DNA of 64,000 nucleotides from Polynucleobacter sp. UK-Gri1-W3 (GCF_018881595.1 NZ_JACVQA010000008.1:1-64000), one strand, 5' to 3'. Shown: positions 17,128 to 25,188, counted from the stretch's first letter. The notes: a model not told the origin generated them from the sequence alone. Translations and numbers: made by a program.

Positions 17128-17337
17128 GTGAATAAGACTATCCAATACCCGCAAGCTACTGTTACTTGCCCACATTGCCAGGCCTCTGAAATCATCAGCT
17201 CCGAAGAGGGTACTCAGCATTTTTATCGCTGCCGTTCCTGTAGTGCAATTTTGAAGCCTAAATCAGGCGATTGCTGCATTTTGTGCAGTTTTGGTAATCG
17301 CGATTGCTCAAACTCTGAACAAAATTTGGCAGCCTAG
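17128..17337 (+). CDS. Small Cys-rich zinc-ribbon protein (GDCC-x-C type)
   Basis: A 69-residue protein with the zinc-ribbon pairs CPHC and CRSC, then the motif GDCCILCSFG. The last matches the small proteins annotated as 'GDCCVxC domain-containing heavy metal resistance' proteins. The function is unknown; thiols could bind a soft metal. The GTG at 17128 gives a start just before the ribbon; a TTG at 17110 is an alternative. Upstream, TTGACAC (17088) and TTGACAT (17099) are direct repeats with an 11-bp period and could hold a -35 or a regulator site. Confidence 0.65.
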   Translation: MNKTIQYPQATVTCPHCQASEIISSEEGTQHFYRCRSCSAILKPKSGDCCILCSFGNRDCSNSEQNLAA

Positions 17338-17374
17338 TTTAAGCATCAACCCCAGCCATAAAGGCTTGCTGGCC

Positions 17375-17408
17375 TTTTCATCAATGTGTCATTGTTTTTA
17401 CATAAAAT
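17375..17408 (+). promoter_or_regulatory. Candidate Pho promoter of the exopolyphosphatase gene
   Basis: Bases 17375-17392 read TTTTCATCAATGTGTCAT: TTTTCAT and GTGTCAT with CAAT between. Ten bp later is TAAAAT (17403-17408), a 5/6 match to the -10. The first half-site is weak. The predicted start is about 33 bases before the TTG start at 17448. Confidence 0.55.
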
Positions 17409-17447
17409 AGACACAATCGATACAGCATTCCATTTTTGGGGAATATT

Positions 17448-19010
17448 TTGGCCAGCAATCCCGTAGATCCTTTAGTGAATTCCGCAGACCTTGTCGCTGC
17501 GGTTGATTTGGGATCGAATAGTTTTCGCATGCTAGTGGCTCAAGCGGTAAATACGCCGTCAGGTACTCAATTACGCCCAATCGATACCCTACGTGAGACA
17601 GTGCGTTTGGCTGCAGGCCTTACTGAAAATAAATTGCTTGGTAATGATGCATATCAGCGTGGATTAATTGCTATCAGGCGTTTTGGTGAGCGTATCCGTG
17701 GATTTGATCCTTCTCATGTGCGAGCGGTTGCGACAAACACTTTACGGGTTGCTAAAAATTCCCAACAATTTGTTCAGGATGCTCAAGAGGCCTTAGGCTT
17801 TCCAATCGAAGTGATTGCCGGCGTAGAAGAAGCTCGACTTATTTATATTGGGGCGGCCCATGAAGTCCAGGCCATCCAGGGTAACAGGCTGGTTATAGAT
17901 ATCGGTGGCGGTTCAACAGAATTCATTATTGGCAAAGGTTATGAGCCAAAACTAATGGAGAGTCTTTATATTGGCTGCGTCTCCCACAGCATGCGTTTTT
18001 TCCCCAAAGGAAATATTGATGCACATGCCTTTAAGGAAGCCGAGCTAGCTGCACGCCGTGAAATACAGGTTATTTCAGGGGCTTATTTAAGGAGCGGCTG
18101 GAAGCAGGTGATTGGCTCCTCTGGAACAGCCAGGGCTTTAGCTGATTTGATTGCAAATAACAACTTCAATGGACTCGGCGATGGTTTAACGATGGGCCGC
18201 GTCAATGGTGCAAGTGGCCTCATTACTCGTGAAGGCTTGAAGAATCTCAAAAAACATCTCCTGAAATATGAGCATGTAAATCAGGTTGAATTAGAAGGCC
18301 TAAAAGACGACAGAAGAGCGGTATGGCCAGGTGGTCTAGCAATTATGTTGGCTGCATTCGATGAATTGGGTATCGAAGAAATGGAAGTAACGGATGCCGC
18401 ACTACGTAGCGGTGTTTTATACGACTTGCTTGGCCGCTCACAACATCATGACATGCGTTACGTCACTGTTGAGCAATTTATGCAGCGATATGCAGTCGAT
18501 CGAGAGCAAGCGAATAGAGTGGGTAAATTGGCTGCTGATTTTTTGCAGCAGTTACCTAAGCCTGAGGCAGAAAGCAGGGCAGATAACGTAGCGCTGTTGC
18601 AGTGGGCAGCTAACCTCCATGAAATTGGCTTATCTATCTCGCATAACGGATATCACAAACATTCGGCGTACATAGCAGGCAATGCCGACATGCCAGGATT
18701 TTCTAAAAATGATCAAGCAAGGCTTGCAGCCCTATTAATTGGGCATACCGGCAAGCTTGGTAAGCTAGCCCACAATCATAGTTTTGAAGACTGGCGCATG
18801 CTCTTTTGCTTGCGATTAGCGCAGGTGCTCTGTCGTGGTCGAAATGATGCCAACTTTCCTAAGGTCAAGGTTTCTGAAAATGGCGGCTCTTATCTGGTAA
18901 GCCTTTCTAAAGAGTGGGTAGCAGAACATCCTCTGACGGAATTTAGTCTTGTAAAAGAGGCGGCAGAGTGGGAAAGGATTGGCTACTCCTATCAACTAAG
19001 CTTTAAGTAA
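17448..19010 (+). CDS. ppx: Exopolyphosphatase / pppGpp phosphohydrolase family (Ppx/GppA)
   Basis: A 520-residue cytoplasmic enzyme that trims phosphate from the ends of polyphosphate; some members also hydrolyse pppGpp. The sugar-kinase/actin-like fold shows VAAVDLGSNSFRMLVA (first phosphate loop), IDIGGGSTEFI (second) and the catalytic Glu region GVEEARLIYIGA. The C-terminal domain is HD-like, seen in LQWAANLHEIGLSISHNGYHKHSAYI. I chose TTG 17448, six bases after GGGG; another TTG lies at 17436. It sits in a polyphosphate neighbourhood with two PPK2 genes. Confidence 0.93.
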   Translation: MASNPVDPLVNSADLVAAVDLGSNSFRMLVAQAVNTPSGTQLRPIDTLRETVRLAAGLTENKLLGNDAYQRGLIAIRRFGERIRGFDPSHVRAVATNTLRVAKNSQQFVQDAQEALGFPIEVIAGVEEARLIYIGAAHEVQAIQGNRLVIDIGGGSTEFIIGKGYEPKLMESLYIGCVSHSMRFFPKGNIDAHAFKEAELAARREIQVISGAYLRSGWKQVIGSSGTARALADLIANNNFNGLGDGLTMGRVNGASGLITREGLKNLKKHLLKYEHVNQVELEGLKDDRRAVWPGGLAIMLAAFDELGIEEMEVTDAALRSGVLYDLLGRSQHHDMRYVTVEQFMQRYAVDREQANRVGKLAADFLQQLPKPEAESRADNVALLQWAANLHEIGLSISHNGYHKHSAYIAGNADMPGFSKNDQARLAALLIGHTGKLGKLAHNHSFEDWRMLFCLRLAQVLCRGRNDANFPKVKVSENGGSYLVSLSKEWVAEHPLTEFSLVKEAAEWERIGYSYQLSFK

Positions 19011-19035
19011 GTTTTCAAGTAAGTCTTAAAGTAAG

Positions 19036-19075
19036 TACAAAAAAGCCACCTTAATTTGAAGTGGCTTTTTCTTTT
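19036..19075. terminator. Bidirectional terminator between converging genes
   Basis: AAGCCAC (19043-19049) and GTGGCTT (19061-19067) pair around an 11-base loop, with A residues before and T residues after. It serves both the exopolyphosphatase gene and the converging lipid operon that ends at 19092. Confidence 0.85.
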
Positions 19076-19091
19076 AATGAATGCTCCCAGA

Positions 19092-20015
19092 TTACAGGCC
19101 CAAGAAATGTTTTGCATATCGTGGGTTGATTTCTGAGAGACGTAGCATGGTTAATAAGTCAGCCGTATTGAAATCTGGATCCCACGCTGGAGCGCTACAT
19201 ATTTTTGCTCCAAGTTTGAGATAACCCTTGATCAATGGCGGAGGTTGCACATCTAAACCGCCATTTAATCTGTCTAGGGGCAGCGGTAGACGCGGAAAAG
19301 CATGAAACTCTGTTGGCGCCATTTGATCGTTGCCTAGCGAGTTATAAAGACTCGCTGCAAAGTGGCCACCATCAGCCATGGGGATGCTAGCGCAACCCAA
19401 CATGATTTCATAACCATTCTTTTGCATATACTGGGCCAAGCCACTCCAAAGGGCCATGATGACTGCGCCTGAGCGATAGTCTTGGTGAACACAGGATCTA
19501 CCTAGCTCAACTAATTTAGGGCGAAGGTGGTCAATGCGGGAGAGGTCAAACTCAGAATCAGAGTAAAGACGACCAATTTCCAATGCTTTATGTGGAGGCA
19601 GTACGCGATAAGTGCCGACTACTTTGAGGCTATCTTGATCACGAATCAATAAATGATCGCAATACGAGTCAAATTCATCAACATCTAAGCCTTCGGCATT
19701 TTTAGGGAGGTTAGCACCCATTTCTTCAGCAAATACCTTAAAGCGTAATCTTTGTGCCTCTTTGACTTCACCAGGAGAGCTCGCCCAAATAATTTGGAAA
19801 GCAGGTTTTTTTGGCTTATCAATCTGAATAACTGGACTTGGATCCGCTTCCCTTAGTTCAGCTCTTGTTTTAGTAACAAATGTTTTCCCAAATAGTTTTT
19901 TACCTAACTTTTTAGAGAGTTTTTTAAATGCGCTTGGCTTCTTTCTTTTGAATGCCTTGACTTTCTTAGGGGCGAAAATCTCAAATGAGCCGATTGGGTT
20001 AGGGATATCAGACAT
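19092..20015 (-). CDS. OlsB-like GNAT N-acyltransferase
   Basis: A 307-residue protein of the GNAT-type acyltransferase family that includes OlsB, which transfers a 3-hydroxyacyl chain from ACP to ornithine. A basic N-terminal region (about 1-50, rich in Lys and Arg) precedes the domain. Family blocks seen are AQRLRFKVFAEEMGANLP, DEFDSYCDHLLIRD, VGTYRVLPPHKA and GRSCVHQDYRSGAVIMALW. It is the last gene of a four-gene operon with a PlcP-like phosphoesterase, a glycosyltransferase and DgkA. Phosphorus-free aminolipid synthesis under phosphate stress is an inference; related GNAT-type hemolysin proteins are an alternative. Confidence 0.7.
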   Translation of the reverse strand: MSDIPNPIGSFEIFAPKKVKAFKRKKPSAFKKLSKKLGKKLFGKTFVTKTRAELREADPSPVIQIDKPKKPAFQIIWASSPGEVKEAQRLRFKVFAEEMGANLPKNAEGLDVDEFDSYCDHLLIRDQDSLKVVGTYRVLPPHKALEIGRLYSDSEFDLSRIDHLRPKLVELGRSCVHQDYRSGAVIMALWSGLAQYMQKNGYEIMLGCASIPMADGGHFAASLYNSLGNDQMAPTEFHAFPRLPLPLDRLNGGLDVQPPPLIKGYLKLGAKICSAPAWDPDFNTADLLTMLRLSEINPRYAKHFLGL

Positions 20016-20023
20016 AGTTAGCC

Positions 20024-20434
20024 TTAATTGACATTAAATATTAGGGGGACGCATACTGCTGCCCAGAGGAGGGCGGCCACAAGCAGAGCAAGCATGACGG
20101 CGGCACTGCCAAAATCTTTTGCCCGCTTAGAAAGATCATGGTGTTCGAATGAAATGCGATCGATTGCTGCTTCTACGCTTGAGTTGAGTAACTCAATAAC
20201 AAGAACCATGACTAATGAAGAAATCAGCAATGCTTTTTCTAGTAATGAAATCGGCAACAAGCAGGCAACGGGTGTTAGCAGTGCAAATAAAGTGAGCTCT
20301 TGTCTAAAGGCACTTTCTTCCATAAATGCATATACCAAGCCGCACCAAGAGTTTTTGGCTGCATGCCATGCTCTGGCAAGACCACGATTGCCCTTATGGG
20401 GATTTTGGTCGATATGGTATGGAGCGTTCAACAT
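20024..20434 (-). CDS. dgkA: Diacylglycerol kinase DgkA
   Basis: A 136-residue inner-membrane protein of the small trimeric diacylglycerol kinase family (E. coli 122). The amphipathic N-terminus RGLARAWHAAKNSWCGLVYAFMEESAFRQEL leads to three membrane helices. The catalytic block is ELLNSSVEAAIDRISFEHHDLSKRAKDFGSAAV. It converts diacylglycerol and ATP to phosphatidic acid. It lies 9 bp after the glycosyltransferase and 8 bp before the OlsB-like gene. In this operon it could recycle diacylglycerol released by the phosphoesterase. Confidence 0.93.
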   Translation of the reverse strand: MLNAPYHIDQNPHKGNRGLARAWHAAKNSWCGLVYAFMEESAFRQELTLFALLTPVACLLPISLLEKALLISSLVMVLVIELLNSSVEAAIDRISFEHHDLSKRAKDFGSAAVMLALLVAALLWAAVCVPLIFNVN

Positions 20435-20443
20435 GAACTTTCT

Positions 20444-21472
20444 TTAGGCTAGCGCAGTGATGTGAACTTCTGGGGTTGGTACTGGCTTGAGGTGATTGGC
20501 AAATTGCTCAGAAGCAGCACGCCAAGAGAACTTCTCGGCATGTGCGCGAGCAATCTCACGAGGAATCTTCAGCGCCTGCATACACGCAATGCGTAAGTCT
20601 TCGTTCATTGCACCCGAATTGGAGTTGCCTAAAACATCAATAGGGCCTGTAACGGGATAGGCCGCTACTGGTGTGCCGCAAGCCATTGCTTCAAGCAAAA
20701 CCAGACCAAATGTATCGGTCTTGCTAGGAAATACAAATACATCAGCTGCTGCATACACTTTTGCCAATTCATGTTGCTGCAATACTCCCAGATAGTTCAC
20801 TTCTGGGTATTTTTCTTTGATTCCAGCCATGGCTGGACCGTCTCCTACCACCCACTTTGAACCTGGTAAGTCAATTTCTAAAAATGCGTTGATATTTTTT
20901 TCAACAGCAACCCGGCCAACATATAAAAAGATAGGATGGGCAGTATTCAAGGCTTTTGAATCTTGCATCTTAAAAATATCGAGATCAACACCCCTTGACC
21001 ACAATACGACATTCTTGAGGCCATATTTTTCTAAATCATCTTTAACAACAATTGTTGGTGCCATTACTGCCATTGATGGGTCATGGAACCAGCGAATAAA
21101 TGCATAAGTAATTGCCAAAGGAATACCAGTACGTGCTTTGACATATTCTGGGAAGCGGGTGTGATAAGCGGTGGAAAAAGGTAAACGATTTTTCACTGCA
21201 TAGGCACGAGCCGATAAGCCTAGTGGGCCCTCCGTTGCGATATGCATTGCATCGGGTGCAAATTCTTTAATGCGGCGAGCTACTTCTTTACCTGGGAAGA
21301 GCGATAGGGCGATATCAGGATAGGTAGGGCAAGGAATGGATTTAAAGCCTGTTGGGGTAATCATTTCTACTTCATGACCCATGGCAGTTAATTCAGCACG
21401 AGTTTGCTTGAGGGTTCGGACAACGCCATTCACCTGGGGATCCCATGCGTCAGTGATGATCATAATTTTCAT
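20444..21472 (-). CDS. GT4-family glycosyltransferase (Agt-like)
   Basis: A 342-residue GT-B glycosyltransferase. The N-terminus MKIMIITDAWDPQVNGVVRT and the later HTRFPEYVKARTGIPL resemble the diacylglycerol glycosyltransferases SqdX/Agt. The donor-binding domain shows LFVFPSKTDTFGLVLLEAMACGTPVAAYPVTGP. It overlaps the preceding metallophosphoesterase gene by 4 bases. A glycosyltransferase of this type beside a PlcP-type phosphoesterase is a known pairing for making glycolipids from diacylglycerol when phosphate is short. The specific sugar is not evident. Confidence 0.78.
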   Translation of the reverse strand: MKIMIITDAWDPQVNGVVRTLKQTRAELTAMGHEVEMITPTGFKSIPCPTYPDIALSLFPGKEVARRIKEFAPDAMHIATEGPLGLSARAYAVKNRLPFSTAYHTRFPEYVKARTGIPLAITYAFIRWFHDPSMAVMAPTIVVKDDLEKYGLKNVVLWSRGVDLDIFKMQDSKALNTAHPIFLYVGRVAVEKNINAFLEIDLPGSKWVVGDGPAMAGIKEKYPEVNYLGVLQQHELAKVYAAADVFVFPSKTDTFGLVLLEAMACGTPVAAYPVTGPIDVLGNSNSGAMNEDLRIACMQALKIPREIARAHAEKFSWRAASEQFANHLKPVPTPEVHITALA

Positions 21473-22278
21473 AGCATAGCCTCTTTAATAAGTGATTCGA
21501 TAGCAGGTTGAAGGGTAATTTGAGGGGTCTCTACTAGCTCACCCTTGATATGTGTCCAATAAATCAGTTTGAGTTCACCAGTATGTGTTTCAACAAGGGC
21601 GGAGAGGCTTTCAACCCAGTCACCATCATTGCAATACAGCAGACCGTCGATCTCACGTATTTCTGCTTTGTGAATGTGTCCACAAACAACGCCATCACAA
21701 CCCCTTAAGCGGGCCTCTCTGGCCATAATGTGTTCAAAGTCTGCAATATAGCTAACTGCGTTCTTTACTTGGTGCTTAAGATATTGAGATAGTGACCAAT
21801 ACTGCAGCCCCATCTTGGCGCGAATCATATTGAAGTAACGGTTTACGTAAAGAATGAACGAATACAGGTTGTCACCAACGTAAGCAAGCCACTTGGCGTA
21901 CTGCATCACGCCATCAAACTGATCACCATGTGTCACCCATAGTTTTCTGCCGTCTACGGTTGTATGAATGACTTCCTCAACTACTTTGACATCTCCAAAA
22001 GAGAGTCCAAAGAACTGTCTGGCGCTTTCATCATGATTTCCGGGGACATAGATGACTTCGCTACCTTTACGTGCTTTACGTAAAAGCTTTTGCACTACAT
22101 CATTATGTGACTGAGGCCAATAAAAAGATTTTTTCAGTCTCCAGCCATCAATAATGTCGCCTACGAGATAATACTTTTCAGCTTCGTTGTGTTTTAGAAA
22201 ATCGAGAAGGTAGTCTGCCTGACACCCTGATGTTCCTAGGTGTACGTCTGAAATCCAGATGGCTTTGTAATGCATCAT
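21469..22278 (-). CDS. PlcP/LpxH-like metallophosphoesterase
   Basis: A 269-residue cytoplasmic or membrane-surface phosphoesterase. Motifs in order are SDVHLGTSG, VGDIIDGWRLKKS, VPGNHDE, THGDQFDG and GHIHKAEIR, the full metal-binding set. It belongs to the UDP-2,3-diacylglucosamine diphosphatase-like group (COG2908-like). That group includes PlcP, the phospholipase C that strips head groups from phospholipids under phosphate limitation. LpxH itself is usually shorter, about 240 residues. First gene of the operon with the Agt-like glycosyltransferase. PlcP is favoured by context; LpxH or LpxI-type function is the alternative. Confidence 0.78.
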   Translation of the reverse strand: MMHYKAIWISDVHLGTSGCQADYLLDFLKHNEAEKYYLVGDIIDGWRLKKSFYWPQSHNDVVQKLLRKARKGSEVIYVPGNHDESARQFFGLSFGDVKVVEEVIHTTVDGRKLWVTHGDQFDGVMQYAKWLAYVGDNLYSFILYVNRYFNMIRAKMGLQYWSLSQYLKHQVKNAVSYIADFEHIMAREARLRGCDGVVCGHIHKAEIREIDGLLYCNDGDWVESLSALVETHTGELKLIYWTHIKGELVETPQITLQPAIESLIKEAML

Positions 22279-22297
22279 GAAACAGTATTAAGCCTAC

Positions 22298-22342
22298 TGA
22301 GTATGAAACTGGCATGACAGTTCTAAGTCAGTTTTATGACGA
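22298..22342 (-). promoter_or_regulatory. Triple Pho-box array for the lipid-remodelling operon
   Basis: On the minus strand three 7-mers in direct order have an 11-bp period: TCGTCAT (22342-22336), CTGACTT (22331-22325) and a perfect CTGTCAT (22320-22314). The spacers are AAAA and AGAA. The first pair with AAAA matches the consensus at 14 of 18 positions. The -10 is unclear: CATACT (22305-22300) or TACTCA (22303-22298). It lies 36 bp before the metallophosphoesterase start and is shared with the divergent acyltransferase. Confidence 0.65.
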
Positions 22343-22383
22343 TGCAATTATTTTTATCAAATTGATTTATATTTCTACCTCAT

Positions 22384-23178
22384 ATGAGCCAGAATCAAAC
22401 CATCAGACATTCCCCATTGAAAAGCTTGGCTACTTTATGGGCTTGGATTCTGGTATGGAGTCATGTAATTGGTGGATTGGTAACACTGTCTTTTCGATTC
22501 CCATTTGCCACTCAGGAAACTAAAAATAAGCTGATTCAAAATTGGTCAATAAGATTGCTGGATATTTTTGGAATTACCTTAAGGCTGCAGAATCAGGAGA
22601 TACTTCCTTCGACTCCATATCTTTTGGCGTCAAACCATATTTCCTGGATGGACATCCATGCAATTAATGCGTTCAAACCTATTCGATTTGTAGCTAAATC
22701 CGATGTAGAGGGCTGGCCTGTATTTGGGTGGATGGCCAAACAATTAGGAACAGTATTTATTAAGCGTGATAGCGCACGTCATGGAAAGCATGTTGCGAGC
22801 GAAGTTGGTGATGTACTGAAAACTCAGTCTGTCTGCATATTTCCAGAGGGAACCTCAACGATAGGTGAGGGCGTTCTCCCGTTTAAACCGAATTTATTTG
22901 AATCAGCAGTCATTGTGCAGGTGCCGGTCTATTCATTAGCAATCGCCTATCAATCTAGGGAGAGCGGCGCTAGAAGTGAGGTGATAGCATTTGTTGGCGA
23001 CATGGGGCTTCTGGGGTCAATGGCGAAGATCTTAAGGGATCGGAGTCTGGTAGTTGAGCTGAGCTTTATCCCGCCCTCAGGAGCAAGCCCGGAGGCGTCT
23101 AAAGATCGCAAGTGGCTGACTTTGCATAGTCAAGAGGCTATTTCTAACCACTTAAAGGGCAATCATCGCCCTATGTAA
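22384..23178 (+). CDS. PlsC/OlsA-like 1-acyl-glycerol-3-phosphate or lyso-lipid acyltransferase
   Basis: A 264-residue membrane-associated acyltransferase. One N-terminal hydrophobic segment (about 15-40) precedes the PlsC motifs: ASNHISWMDIHA (His-x4-Asp), FVAKSDVEGWPVFGW, and FPEGTST. It moves an acyl chain onto lysophosphatidate (PlsC) or onto lyso-ornithine lipid (OlsA). It is divergent from an operon with an OlsB-like gene, across a shared Pho-box array. OlsA is therefore possible but unproven. The 3' end overlaps the Pho box of the PPK2 gene that follows. Confidence 0.82.
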   Translation: MSQNQTIRHSPLKSLATLWAWILVWSHVIGGLVTLSFRFPFATQETKNKLIQNWSIRLLDIFGITLRLQNQEILPSTPYLLASNHISWMDIHAINAFKPIRFVAKSDVEGWPVFGWMAKQLGTVFIKRDSARHGKHVASEVGDVLKTQSVCIFPEGTSTIGEGVLPFKPNLFESAVIVQVPVYSLAIAYQSRESGARSEVIAFVGDMGLLGSMAKILRDRSLVVELSFIPPSGASPEASKDRKWLTLHSQEAISNHLKGNHRPM

Positions 23179-23206
23179 TAAATGTGTCATCATTTCTAGC
23201 TATAAA
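23173..23206 (+). promoter_or_regulatory. Pho box and -10 of the first PPK2 gene
   Basis: Bases 23173-23190 read ATGTAATAAATGTGTCAT: ATGTAAT and GTGTCAT with AAAT between. Exactly 10 bp later is TATAAA (23201-23206), a 5/6 -10. The box overlaps the stop codon of the acyltransferase gene. The predicted start is within about 20 bases of the ATG at 23230. Confidence 0.6.
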
Positions 23207-23229
23207 TCTAGCACTAGGAGTGGAAACCA

Positions 23230-24135
23230 ATGACATCGAAGCATACGGAAATGGCTGAGTGGTACCGCCGTGCTCAAGAAGAGATTCTTGATAGCATGGA
23301 CGAAGAGCTTGAGATGGAGCTCGATGATGACAGGCTTTCATCTGATGGTAGTGAAAGCTCCCAAATTCCACGCAATGTTTACTTTCGAGAGCTATTTAGA
23401 CTCCAGGGTGAGTTGGTAAAGCTCCAAGACTGGGTGGTAGAGAATAAGTTAAAGGTTGCCGTTCTATTTGAGGGGCGAGACTCTGCAGGTAAGGGCGGAG
23501 CGATTAAGCGTATTACTCAGCGTCTCAATCCTCGTGTTTGTAAGGTGGTTGCATTGCCTGCGCCCAACGAGCGTGAGAAAACACAGTGGTATTTCCAAAG
23601 ATATATTTCTCAGTTGCCGGCCGGCGGCGAGATCGTTTTATTCGATAGAAGCTGGTACAACCGTGCTGGCGTCGAGAAAGTCATGGGATTTTGTACTGAT
23701 GATGAGTACGAAGAGTTCTTAAGAACAGTACCTGATCTTGAGCGCATGATGATCAGCTCTGGAATTATCCTGATTAAGTATTGGTTCTCAATCTCTGATG
23801 AGGAGCAATACAACCGCTTCATGATGCGTATTCATGATCCTTTAAAGCAGTGGAAGTTAAGCCCAATGGACTTAGAGGCAAGAAGACTTTGGGAGGCTTA
23901 CACCAAGGCTAAGGAAACCATGCTGGAGCGCACGCATATTCCTGAGGCGCCATGGTGGGTAGTTGCTGCAAATGATAAGAAAAAGGCCCGCTTAAACTGC
24001 ATTACGCATTTGTTAGATCAAATCCCCTATAAGGAGATTGATCACCCAGTGATTACTTTGCCAAAGCGCGTTCATAATCCAGATTACCTACGCGGACCGG
24101 TCCCTCCTGAGATGTATGTGCCTGAAGTGTTCTGA
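23230..24135 (+). CDS. ppk2: Polyphosphate kinase 2
   Basis: A 301-residue PPK2-family kinase, which moves phosphate between polyphosphate and nucleotides. Walker A is GRDSAGKGG, the lid segment is NEREKTQWYFQRYI and Walker B is IVLFDRSWYNRAG. An acidic N-terminal stretch (about 20-45, DEELEMELDDD) precedes the core. The good ribosome-binding site CTAGGAG is about 10 bases before the ATG. It converges on a second PPK2 gene, leaving 4 bases between stops. A Pho-type promoter precedes it. Confidence 0.92.
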   Translation: MTSKHTEMAEWYRRAQEEILDSMDEELEMELDDDRLSSDGSESSQIPRNVYFRELFRLQGELVKLQDWVVENKLKVAVLFEGRDSAGKGGAIKRITQRLNPRVCKVVALPAPNEREKTQWYFQRYISQLPAGGEIVLFDRSWYNRAGVEKVMGFCTDDEYEEFLRTVPDLERMMISSGIILIKYWFSISDEEQYNRFMMRIHDPLKQWKLSPMDLEARRLWEAYTKAKETMLERTHIPEAPWWVVAANDKKKARLNCITHLLDQIPYKEIDHPVITLPKRVHNPDYLRGPVPPEMYVPEVF

Positions 24136-24139
24136 AGAC

Positions 24140-24913
24140 TTATTTTTCGAGCTTAGGTAATTTGCCATCCCACTTAAAGACGATGTCTTTATCAACTTTC
24201 AGTAGGCTTTTGTCTTTACCTGGATAAGAAACTCTCGATAGAAGATCTTGAATCATATTGATGTGGGCTACTTTTTTATCGTTTGCCTTCACAACAATCC
24301 ATGGCGCATCTTTTGAACTGGTTTTCTCTAGCATGTCATTTCTACACTTGCTATAGGCATTCCAATTTACTTGCGCTTGCTGATCAATCGGACTGATCTT
24401 CCATTGCTTCAAAGGATCCTTGGCTCTATCTGCAAGGCGGATAACCTGCTCTTTCTTGGAAATGTCCAAATAGTATTTGAGAATGGTCATACCTGAGCTA
24501 GTCAGGATAGATTCAAGTTCATTCACGGTTCCCATGAAGTTGGCATATTGATCTTTGCTGCAAAAGTTCATCACCACTTCAACGCCTGCACGGTTGTACC
24601 AGCTTCGATTGAACAGAACAAACTCACCCTTCTTAGGCAGCTCTGCAACATAGCGTTGAAAGTACCATTCCGCACATTCAGTATCAGAAGGCTTCCCTAG
24701 AGCAACCACACGAGTTTCTCTAGGGCTTAAGTGTTGAGTGATCACTTTAATAGTGCCATCTTTACCGGCCGTATCGCGCCCCTCAAGAATGACCAATATC
24801 TGTTCACCTTTACTGATCAGGCTATTTTGTAGCTTTACCAGTTCAATCTGCAACAGGCGAAGTTGGTCGTCGTAGCCAGATTGCTCTTGCTTATCTTTGC
24901 TTTTTTGGCCCAT
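24140..24913 (-). CDS. Second polyphosphate kinase 2, Walker B Asp replaced by Asn
   Basis: A 257-residue PPK2 paralogue, shorter at the N-terminus than its neighbour. Walker A is GRDTAGKDG, and the lid is SDTECAEWYFQRYV. The Walker B region reads FVLFNRSWYNRAG, with Asn at the place of the Asp found in the other copy (LFDRSWYNRAG). The two proteins share the rest of the core. It starts at the last base of the histone-like gene and is probably cotranscribed with it. The Asn may change specificity or activity. Confidence 0.88.
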   Translation of the reverse strand: MGQKSKDKQEQSGYDDQLRLLQIELVKLQNSLISKGEQILVILEGRDTAGKDGTIKVITQHLSPRETRVVALGKPSDTECAEWYFQRYVAELPKKGEFVLFNRSWYNRAGVEVVMNFCSKDQYANFMGTVNELESILTSSGMTILKYYLDISKKEQVIRLADRAKDPLKQWKISPIDQQAQVNWNAYSKCRNDMLEKTSSKDAPWIVVKANDKKVAHINMIQDLLSRVSYPGKDKSLLKVDKDIVFKWDGKLPKLEK

Positions 24914-25188
24914 TAGCTTGCTTCGGTTGTGCTAAGAACATTTTTTGCAGGCGCTTTCTTGGCAGCAGCCTTTTTTGCAGGAGCCTTCTTAGCAGCAGCC
25001 TTTTTAGCTGGCACCTTCTTCGCAGGCGCTTTCTTTGCAGCAGATTTTTTGGCCGGAGTTTTTTTGGTGGCCACTTTCTTGTCTAGCTTATCCAGCGCTT
25101 TTGCAAGTTTATCGATGAGCTTTTCTCTATCAGACTCTAGTTTGTCGAGCTTTTTTAATAGTTGTTTGACTAGCTTCTTTTGACTCAT
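24913..25188 (-). CDS. Histone H1-like Lys/Ala/Pro-repeat protein
   Basis: A 91-residue protein. The first 40 residues form a charged helix (KKLVKQLLKKLDKLESDREK). Residues 41-83 are repeats of AKK(A/T/S/V)PAKK, as in bacterial histone-H1-like proteins and PhaF-type tails. Such tails bind DNA or other polyanions. It is followed directly by a PPK2 gene and sits in a polyphosphate neighbourhood, so binding to polyphosphate is a reasonable alternative to DNA. It is divergent from the ars operon across a region with Pho-box-like repeats. Confidence 0.8.
   Translation of the reverse strand: MSQKKLVKQLLKKLDKLESDREKLIDKLAKALDKLDKKVATKKTPAKKSAAKKAPAKKVPAKKAAAKKAPAKKAAAKKAPAKNVLSTTEAS

Noticed and set aside
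24929..25183. Plus-strand Phe/Ala-repeat frame opposite the small H1-like gene
   Set aside because: Antisense shadow of the AKKxPAKK repeats.
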